Positions 1 to 5,954 of a DNA stretch of 5,954 nt are shown in pieces. Below the pieces are notes generated by a model. The model searched no databases. It was given only the letters and a program-made list of their open reading frames with translations, and was not told the DNA's origin. The stretch is from Odoribacter sp. (GTDB lineage Bacteria; Bacteroidota; Bacteroidia; Bacteroidales; Marinifilaceae). The stretch spans positions 1 to 5,954 of the forward strand of contig JAHHTT010000083.1 of assembly GCA_020024465.1 (NCBI GenBank). Reading direction: 5' to 3'. How positions within the stretch are numbered: position 1 is the first letter of the stretch; every line of letters begins with the position of its first letter. The position numbers were made by a program, and so were the translations under genes.

Positions 1-1
1 C

Positions 2-892
2 CTTTCGCATCGTTATAGCGTGCAGTGGGCTATTCGAGACATTAATTTTGAAATTCCAAAGCATGGAATATATGGATTGCTCGGCTCTAATGGGGCCGGG
101 AAATCCACAACAATGAACATTATGTGTGGTGTGGTGCGTCAATCCGAAGGAGATGTTTATATCAAAGGTATCAGCATGAGTAAAAATCCGGTGGAAGCTA
201 AAAGACATATCGGATTTTTACCGCAGAATCCTCCCTTGCACATGGATCTGACGGTGACGGAGTATTTGGAATACTGTGCCGGCTTGCGTTATATTCCGGA
301 TCGGAAAATTCCACAAGCTGTAAGGCAGGTGCTGGAACGGTGCGGTATAAGTCATTTCAGTAAACGTCTGCTTCGGAATCTTTCCGGCGGATATCAGCAG
401 AGAGTCGGAATAGCTCAAGCGATTATTCACAATCCGGATTTTGTCGTGCTGGATGAGCCGACCAATGGACTCGACCCGAATCAGATTCTGGATGTCCGTC
501 ATTTGATTAAAGAGATTGCAGAAGAACATACCGTGCTTATATCTACCCATATACTGTCTGAAGTGCAGGCGATTTGTGACCATATCCGGATGATTGAGCA
601 GGGACGATTGGTTTTTGCCGGAACTGTGGAAGAGTTTGATAATTATATTGTGCCGGATTCTTTGTTCGTTTCGTTGATGGCGATGCCGGCTGTCGAGGAC
701 TTGAAAAGAGTGCCGGGTGTATTGGATGTAGAGGAGTTGGGAGGTCCGGATTATCGAATTAAATATAAAGACTTTCAAGAGGTGACAGAACGGATTGTCG
801 ACGCCTGTGCTGCCAGATGTTGGGGTTTGACAGAATTGAGACAGGAAAAGAGTTCTATGAATGACATTTTTGCAGAGTTGTCAAGGAAATAA
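2..892 (+). CDS. ABC-2 type exporter ATP-binding subunit (GldA/CcmA-like), 5' end cut by the window edge
   Basis: This is the cytoplasmic ATPase that powers the exporter encoded next to it. Numbering from the first complete codon at position 2, the canonical ABC motifs appear in order: A-loop Tyr at codon 14-16, Walker A GSNGAGKST (about 28-36, K34), Q-loop Gln75, signature LSGGYQQR (127-134), Walker B FVVLDE (147-152, catalytic E152), D-loop GLDP, and switch His183. A C-terminal tail of about 75 residues follows, ending in a helix like that of CcmA/GldA-type subunits. All catalytic residues are present, so it should be active as a dimer. The reading frame is open to the left edge. The GTG at 20 is probably an internal Val, because the conserved A-loop Tyr and the first strand lie upstream of it; only about 5-10 residues should be missing. 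It is followed after 23 bases by its permease gene. The family call is firm. The GldA-like label rests mainly on the GldF/GldG-like partner, and the substrate is unknown. Confidence 0.93.
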   Translation, partial: LSHRYSVQWAIRDINFEIPKHGIYGLLGSNGAGKSTTMNIMCGVVRQSEGDVYIKGISMSKNPVEAKRHIGFLPQNPPLHMDLTVTEYLEYCAGLRYIPDRKIPQAVRQVLERCGISHFSKRLLRNLSGGYQQRVGIAQAIIHNPDFVVLDEPTNGLDPNQILDVRHLIKEIAEEHTVLISTHILSEVQAICDHIRMIEQGRLVFAGTVEEFDNYIVPDSLFVSLMAMPAVEDLKRVPGVLDVEELGGPDYRIKYKDFQEVTERIVDACAARCWGLTELRQEKSSMNDIFAELSRK

Positions 893-915
893 CAAATTAT
901 TCTATACAGATTATC

Positions 916-3204
916 ATGAAGATTATTTATAAAATTGCAAAAGCAGAATTACAGTCACTTTTCTTTTCGCCTATTGCATGGTTGATTTTGATTTTATACA
1001 CTTTCCAGACAGGGATAGATTTTGCAGGACTCTTGGATAGTGTGATGAAAAACCGGGAAATGGGATATGGTGCAACAAATGCGACTTCAAGATTCTTCGG
1101 AGGATGGGAAGGTGTGTTGACCGTGGTACAGGGGTATCTTTATTTGTATATTCCACTATTGACAATGAATCTGATGAGCCGTGAATTGGGGAGCGGTTCT
1201 ATCAAACTGTTATATTCGTCTCCAGTTACAAATGTGCAGATTATCTTGGGGAAATATCTTTCTATGGTGGTTTATGCACTGGTTCTTATCGGTATATTAT
1301 TATTATACGTAATAATCGGTGCGTTCATTATCAAGGATTTTGATTATTCCCTGGTGTTTACCGGTTTGTTAGGTATATATCTTTTGATATGTGCTTATGC
1401 AGCAATCGGTTTGCTGATGTCGAGTCTGACTTCTTATCAGGTAGTGGCAGCTGTCGGGACTTTGGCCGTATTGTCATTATTAACCTATGTACAGAGTTGG
1501 TGGCAGGATGTCGATTTTGTGCGCGACCTGACTTATTGGTTGGCAATACCGGGACGATCCCAGGAGTTTTTGTTCGGAATGATTAGTAGTGCCAATGTAA
1601 TTTATTTCTTTCTGGTGATAGCTTTGTTTTTGGCAATGGCGATTATTCGTCTGCAGTCAAGAAGACAGAAAAGCAGGTGGACTGTTACTTGGGGTAAATA
1701 TTTGGGTGTTTGGGCCTTTGTCTTATTGTTGGGATACGTTACTTCCCGTCCGGCTTTTAAAAGCTATTATGATGCTACGGAAACAGACCAGAATACGTTG
1801 ACCCCGAATAGCCAAAAGATTATCGGACAAATGAACGGGAAACTCAAGATGACAACTTATGTCAATCTGTTGGACAAGTTTTTTTGGGTTGGTTTGCCTG
1901 CTCGGGTGAATGAAGATATGAAGTTTTTTGAGCAGTATCTTCGTTTTAAGCCGGATATGGAAATGGATTATGTGTATTATTATGATACGCCAAGTGTGCC
2001 TGCATATCATGAAGAAGGAGATCTGACGATGGAAGAGCAGGCTAAGAAGATGATGAAAATCAATGATCTGAATCCGAAATTATTTCTGACACCGGAGCAA
2101 ATCAAAGCTAAAATAGATTTGTCCGGAGAGTATAATCGGGTGGTGCGTGAATTGGAATATAATGATAAAAAAACCTTCTTGCGTCTGTTTGATGATAATA
2201 TGATTTTTCCGACGGAGGCGGAGATATCGGCAGCTTTGAAGCGTTTGGTGATGGATTTGCCGAAAGTGGGCTTTTTGCAGGGACATGGAGAACGTGTTGT
2301 TGATAATGTCGGCGAACGTTCTTACAGTATGTTTACGCATGCAAATAATTTCCGTTATGCTTTGATAAATCAAGGTTTTGATTTTGTGGAAATTACGTTG
2401 GAAAAAAACATTCCGGAAGATATCGATATTCTGGTGGTGGCAGATCTGAAAGAGGCTTTGAGTGAGCAGGAGCAGCAGTATTTTGATGAGTATGTTGCAC
2501 ATGGCGGTAATTTGGTGATTATAGGGGAACCGAGACGTCAGGAAGTGATGAATCCGCTTGTGGCTTCAATGGGAGTGCGCTTTATGCCGGGCTGTCTGGT
2601 GCATCCGACTCAGGAGTATGATGCGGACTTGATATTGGTTAAGCCTACAAAGGAGGCTCAAAAACTTAATTATTGGTTTAATCAGCTGCATTCTTATGGT
2701 TATGGAATTGCAATGCCTAATGCAACAGGATTGGAATATACTGAAGATAAAGGGTTTGATGTAATGCCTTTGTTGATAAGTCCGGAAACCGGCAGTTGGA
2801 ATGAATTGGAAACGGTTGATTTTGTAGATGACAAAGCCATATTAAATATAGAAGCCGGTGAGGTGGAGCAATCCTATCCAACAGCTTTGGCTTTATCCCG
2901 TAAGATAGGTGATAAGGAGCAGAAGATTTTGATATTAGGGGATGCAGACTGTGTCAGCAATGGAGAATTATTAAAGACGCGTCCGGGAATCAATGCTTTT
3001 AATTATTATTTGATAGCCGGGGGCTTTTATTGGCTGTCTGACGAAGAGGTTCCTATTGATACTCGTCGTCCTATGTCTTCTGATAATGAAGTGTTTATTG
3101 GTGAGCGTGGAGCTTCGGTATTGAGTACTCTGTTTGTATGGATATTACCTTGTTCCCTTCTTTTGCTTGCTCTTTTTATCTGGTTAAGACGGCGAGGTAG
3201 ATAG
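916..3204 (+). CDS. Fused ABC-2 permease and GldG-family auxiliary protein (GldF-GldG-like)
   Basis: This is the membrane subunit of the exporter whose ATPase is encoded just upstream. Residues 1-245 form an ABC-2 permease with six predicted helices near 19-36, 69-87, 114-138, 145-168, 175-193 and 226-244. Between helices 2 and 3 lies the family's typical segment SRELGSGSIKLLYSSPVT (88-105). A seventh helix (about 261-277) leads into a GldG-type extracytoplasmic domain of about 455 residues. It starts with the DATETDQNTLTPNSQKII stretch (286-303) and contains GHGE (456-459), ILVVADLK (from 505), HGGNLVIIGE (near 530) and GDADCVSN (675-682). An eighth helix (736-756) ends in the positively charged tail RRRGR, which would be cytoplasmic. 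In Flavobacterium, GldF and GldG are separate proteins; here they are one chain. Two TAG stops stand in tandem (3202-3207). No Shine-Dalgarno sequence precedes the ATG. The exporter role is well supported, but the cargo cannot be inferred and gliding motility should not be assumed. Confidence 0.9.
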   Translation: MKIIYKIAKAELQSLFFSPIAWLILILYTFQTGIDFAGLLDSVMKNREMGYGATNATSRFFGGWEGVLTVVQGYLYLYIPLLTMNLMSRELGSGSIKLLYSSPVTNVQIILGKYLSMVVYALVLIGILLLYVIIGAFIIKDFDYSLVFTGLLGIYLLICAYAAIGLLMSSLTSYQVVAAVGTLAVLSLLTYVQSWWQDVDFVRDLTYWLAIPGRSQEFLFGMISSANVIYFFLVIALFLAMAIIRLQSRRQKSRWTVTWGKYLGVWAFVLLLGYVTSRPAFKSYYDATETDQNTLTPNSQKIIGQMNGKLKMTTYVNLLDKFFWVGLPARVNEDMKFFEQYLRFKPDMEMDYVYYYDTPSVPAYHEEGDLTMEEQAKKMMKINDLNPKLFLTPEQIKAKIDLSGEYNRVVRELEYNDKKTFLRLFDDNMIFPTEAEISAALKRLVMDLPKVGFLQGHGERVVDNVGERSYSMFTHANNFRYALINQGFDFVEITLEKNIPEDIDILVVADLKEALSEQEQQYFDEYVAHGGNLVIIGEPRRQEVMNPLVASMGVRFMPGCLVHPTQEYDADLILVKPTKEAQKLNYWFNQLHSYGYGIAMPNATGLEYTEDKGFDVMPLLISPETGSWNELETVDFVDDKAILNIEAGEVEQSYPTALALSRKIGDKEQKILILGDADCVSNGELLKTRPGINAFNYYLIAGGFYWLSDEEVPIDTRRPMSSDNEVFIGERGASVLSTLFVWILPCSLLLLALFIWLRRRGR

Positions 3205-3224
3205 TAGAATCAAAAATAGAAATT

Positions 3225-4550
3225 ATGGCTTTTATTATAGATAGACAAACGATTAATGACCTGAATATTTTTGGTAAGGTCCGCGGTAATTCGGTTTACG
3301 GAGTGTTTAACGGCACCCGTACCCGGGGAGGCGCGCAATTGTTGGAAGAGATGTTTCATTACCCTCTTTCTGATGCCGGAAAAATCAATCATAGAAGTAC
3401 GGTAATCCGTTATTTTATGGATAAAAATGTGCGGTTTGATTTTCAGAATGAGTGGTTTGATGCTTTGGAAGGATATTTGGCTAATCGTGATGAACGTTCC
3501 AGACTGATGCCGGAAGATAATACCTTACAGCGGAGAATGAAAAGATGTATCGGAGGGGATATGGAATTTGAACAAGTGCAGAAGGGGGTGTTGGCCGGTA
3601 TTAATTTGATTAATACCGTCAGATGTTTTCTTGATCAGGTAGAGGGAGGGAACAATCCTTATGCTCAAGAATGCAAGGAGCTGTCTCAGTTGCTGGCAGA
3701 ACCACAGTTGTCTTGGACACCGGAAGAGAGAGGCAAAACAAAATTGTCTTATGTCAAGACTTCCAGATATGATAATCTTTTGCGTTATGAGGGATATGGG
3801 TTGATTATGAAAATTCTTCGTTACCTTTATCAAATTGATGCATATGTTTCTATTGCAGAGGTGGCAAGAGAGAAGGGATTTGTATTTGCAGAAGCACTGC
3901 CTCTTGGCGGCAATATTCTAGAAATCGAGGGAATGTCCCATCCTTTGATAGAGAATGCTGTCCCTAATTCAATTCAGGCGAATGCGGAACATAATGTGGT
4001 ATTTCTGACCGGTGCAAATATGGCGGGTAAATCTACTTTTATGAAAACCTTCGGGATTGTTGTGTATCTGGCTCACATGGGATTTCCCTTACCGGTGAAG
4101 AAAATGCGTTTTAGTGTACAGAATGGTATGTATACGACAATTAATTTGCCTGATAATATGATGCTTGGTTACAGTCATTTTTATGCGGAAGTTCGACGTT
4201 TGAAAAAAGTGGCAGAACAGGTGGGACGTATCGGACATCTTGTGATTGTTTTCGACGAATTATTCAGAGGAACGAATGTAAAGGATGCACATGAGGCGAC
4301 TCTTGCTGTTATGGAGGCATTTGCAGAGAAAAAAAATTGTATTTTTATGATATCCACACATATTATTGAGGCGGGAGAGGACTTAAAGAAGCGGTGTGAC
4401 AATATTTCTTATGTATATCTTCCGACAGTGATGAAGGATGGACGCCCGACTTATACGTATTCTTTAAAATCGGGAATTACTAATGACAGGCATGGTATGA
4501 TGATCGTGCGTAATGAACATATTATTGATATTTTGACGCAGAAATCATGA
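3225..4550 (+). CDS. Short MutS-family ATPase, copy A (domains III and V only)
   Basis: This is a soluble ABC-superfamily ATPase of the MutS kind, predicted to act on DNA or as part of a DNA-repair-like complex; its exact role is unknown. Residues from about 15 to 225 resemble the MutS core/lever region (domain III), including the TRTRGGAQLLEEMFHYPLSD stretch. The ATPase domain starts near SHP (238-240) and contains Walker A TGANMAGKST (262-271, K269), the GYSHFYAEV segment (from 315), Walker B VIVFDELFRGTN (340-351, D344 and E345), and ISTH with switch His379. At 441 residues it is about half the length of mismatch-repair MutS. It has no mismatch-binding domain with an Phe-X-Glu motif, no connector, apparently no clamp, no C-terminal helix-turn-helix and no Smr domain. 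The start is supported because its first residues align with those of the next gene. It begins 20 bases after the exporter gene and overlaps the next start by 4 bases. An A8 run lies at 4329-4336. Confidence 0.9.
   Translation: MAFIIDRQTINDLNIFGKVRGNSVYGVFNGTRTRGGAQLLEEMFHYPLSDAGKINHRSTVIRYFMDKNVRFDFQNEWFDALEGYLANRDERSRLMPEDNTLQRRMKRCIGGDMEFEQVQKGVLAGINLINTVRCFLDQVEGGNNPYAQECKELSQLLAEPQLSWTPEERGKTKLSYVKTSRYDNLLRYEGYGLIMKILRYLYQIDAYVSIAEVAREKGFVFAEALPLGGNILEIEGMSHPLIENAVPNSIQANAEHNVVFLTGANMAGKSTFMKTFGIVVYLAHMGFPLPVKKMRFSVQNGMYTTINLPDNMMLGYSHFYAEVRRLKKVAEQVGRIGHLVIVFDELFRGTNVKDAHEATLAVMEAFAEKKNCIFMISTHIIEAGEDLKKRCDNISYVYLPTVMKDGRPTYTYSLKSGITNDRHGMMIVRNEHIIDILTQKS
4547..4550 (+). promoter_or_regulatory. 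ATGA stop/start overlap coupling the two MutS-like genes
   Basis: The ATG of copy B (4547-4549) shares bases with the TGA stop of copy A (4548-4550). No Shine-Dalgarno-like sequence precedes it, so terminating ribosomes probably restart here. This arrangement is common where two subunits are needed in similar amounts. The overlap is seen directly; the coupling is inferred. Confidence 0.8.
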
Positions 4551-5878
4551 ATTTTACAGTAGACAAACAAACCTTGGATGATTTGAATCTCCTTGGAAAA
4601 TATAGAAGCAATTCCATTTATAATGTGTTTAGCGGCACTCATACGCGGGGTGGGGAGGTGGTGTTGGAGCAGATGTTCCGCAACCCGCTTTCTGATGCTG
4701 ATGCCATTAATGGAAGAAGTGCTGTGTTTGAATATTTTCAGCAGAAAAATCTGGAATTTCCTTTTGATAGAAAACTTTTGGATGCTGTGGAGTATTATCT
4801 GAGTACTCCCGCACATTCCAAAAGGGCTGTCAGTTATTTGAATAATGGCAAACGTAAGTTGATGCAGTGTGTAGCTGCAGATCAAGCGTATGAACTGATA
4901 GGTGTCGGAGTTGTTGCTTCTATTCAATTATTGGAGCAGATGGAGCTTTTTTACACCGGGCTGGATAAAGGTAATGGAGCTTATAGCGTGACGATTTCAG
5001 AGGTGATGACTATGTTACATAGCAAGGAATGGGAAGGTTTGAAGAGACTGAAAGGTGTGGAACATTTTTCTTTTCGTCGCTTGGTGTATTATGATTATTG
5101 TTTGCGTGCCCGTGGCTATGAGAAGTTAAGACGTCTGTTGAATGTTATCTATGAATTGGATGTTTATATGACCGGAGCTGCAGTCGCTACTCAAAGAGGA
5201 TTCTCGAGAGCTTTGGCTTATCCGGCTTCGAAAACGGATAATCGCATTGATTTGGTAAATGTTTTCCATCCACAGGTGCGCAATGCCGTTGCCAATAGCA
5301 TTTGTATCCGCCACAGACAAAATGTGCTTTTTCTGACCGGAGCGAATATGGCGGGAAAGTCAACTTTTATGAAGTCGTTTGGTGTTGCGGTTTATATGGC
5401 GCACATGGGCTTTCCTGTTGCTGCAGAAAAAATGGAATTTACCGTACAGGACGGACTTTATACCTCTATCAATGTCTCTGACAACTTGAATTTGGGATAC
5501 AGTCACTTTTATGCAGAAGTCCTGCGGGTAAAATTTGTGGCGGGTGAAGTTGCTGCAGGTAAGAATATGGTGGTTATTTTGGATGAGTTGTTCAAGGGAA
5601 CAAATGTAAAAGACGCTTATGATGCAACGGTTGCTGTCATAGAGGCTTTTTCAATTCATCAGAATTGCTCTTTTATTATTTCGACTCATATTCTGGAGGC
5701 TGGCCAGACTCTCCATGAGAAGTGTCCGCATTTCAAATTTGCTTATTTACCGACGATAATGGAAGGAAGAATTCCGCATTATACTTATCGTTTGGCAGAT
5801 GGTATCACTGCTGACCGACATGGAATGCAGATTATAAATAATGAGCATATTGTTGATATTATAAGGGAAGGAAAATGA
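4547..5878 (+). CDS. Short MutS-family ATPase, copy B (paralogue of the preceding gene)
   Basis: This is a second minimal MutS-like ATPase of 443 residues, collinear with copy A. By eye, about 42 of the first 73 residues are identical, without gaps. The ATPase motifs sit at a constant offset of two residues: HP at 241-242, Walker A TGANMAGKST at 264-273 (K271), GYSHFYAEV with Ser319, Walker B VVILDELFKGTN at 342-353 (D346, E347), and ISTH with His381. Like copy A, it lacks the mismatch-recognition, connector, probable clamp and helix-turn-helix regions. Both copies keep all catalytic residues, so neither looks like a decayed duplicate. The middle part (about 75-235) is much less alike between the two, apart from short matches. 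Its ATG lies inside the end of copy A (ATGA overlap), which points to coupled translation and a possible hetero-oligomer. It is the last gene before the terminator. Its role in the cell is not known; classical mismatch recognition is unlikely. Confidence 0.9.
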   Translation: MNFTVDKQTLDDLNLLGKYRSNSIYNVFSGTHTRGGEVVLEQMFRNPLSDADAINGRSAVFEYFQQKNLEFPFDRKLLDAVEYYLSTPAHSKRAVSYLNNGKRKLMQCVAADQAYELIGVGVVASIQLLEQMELFYTGLDKGNGAYSVTISEVMTMLHSKEWEGLKRLKGVEHFSFRRLVYYDYCLRARGYEKLRRLLNVIYELDVYMTGAAVATQRGFSRALAYPASKTDNRIDLVNVFHPQVRNAVANSICIRHRQNVLFLTGANMAGKSTFMKSFGVAVYMAHMGFPVAAEKMEFTVQDGLYTSINVSDNLNLGYSHFYAEVLRVKFVAGEVAAGKNMVVILDELFKGTNVKDAYDATVAVIEAFSIHQNCSFIISTHILEAGQTLHEKCPHFKFAYLPTIMEGRIPHYTYRLADGITADRHGMQIINNEHIVDIIREGK

Positions 5879-5883
5879 CGTAT

Positions 5884-5926
5884 TTTAAAGCTCTGTAAGT
5901 CTGTCTTGCAGAGCTTTAAATTTTAT
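5884..5926 (+). terminator. Rho-independent transcription terminator ending the gene cluster
   Basis: Arms TTTAAAGCTCTG (5884-5895) and CAGAGCTTTAAA (5909-5920) are perfectly complementary over 12 bases. The stem can continue inward through a T-G wobble (5896/5908) and AAG/CTT (5897-5899/5905-5907), leaving a five-base loop TCTGT at 5900-5904. The hairpin is followed by TTTTAT. It starts six bases after the last stop codon, as expected for the end of this + strand unit. Read on the - strand the same hairpin has only a short T run after it, so it is a weaker terminator in that direction. Confidence 0.85.
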
Positions 5927-5954
5927 AAAAGACTTAAGAACAAATCCTTGTTGC

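Larger units (their letters stand above)
2..5926 (+). other. Probable single operon: ABC exporter ATPase, permease/GldG fusion, two MutS-like ATPases
   Basis: Four + strand genes follow each other with gaps of 23 and 20 bases and one 4-base overlap. No terminator-like hairpin is visible between them, and the only clear terminator follows the fourth gene. The two short gaps (893-915 and 3205-3224) leave little room for a Bacteroidota promoter, and none was recognised there. The operon's own promoter must lie left of the window. A promoter inside the permease gene that serves the MutS-like pair alone cannot be excluded by reading. Confidence 0.75.

Noticed and set aside
218..778. Open frame of 186 codons on the - strand within the ABC ATPase gene
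   Set aside because: It lies antisense to a gene with complete ABC motifs. The predicted protein is rich in His, Arg, Gln and Ile, as expected for a reverse-complement shadow.
4593..4802. Open frame of 69 codons on the + strand inside MutS-like copy B
   Set aside because: It is out of frame with a conserved domain that aligns residue by residue with copy A, and it has no independent support.
4451..4927. Open frame of 158 codons on the - strand across the junction of the two MutS-like genes
   Set aside because: It lies wholly opposite two well-supported genes and its product has no recognisable family features. It is best explained as a shadow of their codon pattern.
3225..5878. Canonical mismatch-repair mutS split by a frameshift into two genes
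   Set aside because: Each gene carries its own full ATPase domain and its own matching N-terminus, so they are two paralogues and not two halves of one gene.
5921..5930. Ten-base perfect palindrome TTTTATAAAA just after the terminator stem
   Set aside because: It is short, AT-only and overlaps the terminator's T run, so it is more easily explained by composition than as a protein-binding site.
5939..5952. Inverted repeat AACAA-ATCC-TTGTT at the right edge, possibly the start of another hairpin
   Set aside because: The stem is only five AT-rich base pairs and the window ends two bases later, so neither a terminator nor an operator can be supported.

Overview
The window looks like a chromosomal segment from a member of the Bacteroidota, probably the Bacteroidales. 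The evidence is the moderately AT-rich composition, starts without a Shine-Dalgarno sequence (nothing purine-rich precedes the ATGs at 916, 3225 or 4547), and a GldA/GldF/GldG-type ABC exporter, a system best known from this phylum. The species cannot be read from the sequence.

All genes lie on the + strand and are tightly packed: gaps of 23 and 20 bases, then a 4-base ATGA overlap. The stretch is one apparent transcription unit that ends in a strong hairpin at 5884-5920. (1) Positions 2-892 hold the ATPase subunit of an ABC-2 type exporter. It is cut by the left edge, and its true start lies outside the window. (2) Positions 916-3204 hold one 762-residue membrane protein that fuses a six-helix ABC-2 permease (GldF-like) to a GldG-like extracytoplasmic auxiliary domain with its own two flanking helices. 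(3) and (4) Positions 3225-4550 and 4547-5878 hold two tandem, related, short MutS-family ATPases of 441 and 443 residues.

The first two genes should form a complete exporter (ATPase dimer plus permease and auxiliary domain) in the inner membrane. Its substrate cannot be told from sequence, and gliding should not be assumed. The two MutS-like proteins keep the lever/core region (domain III) and the ABC-type ATPase (domain V). They lack the mismatch-reading domain, the connector, probably the DNA clamp, and the C-terminal helix-turn-helix. They are therefore unlikely to be ordinary mismatch-repair MutS.

The most interesting point is the combination: a translationally coupled pair of minimal MutS paralogues with matching non-canonical ATPase motifs, encoded behind an ABC exporter. 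A heteromeric MutS-like complex is a reasonable hypothesis, but its function is unknown. No RNA gene, CRISPR array, insertion sequence or other mobile element was seen.
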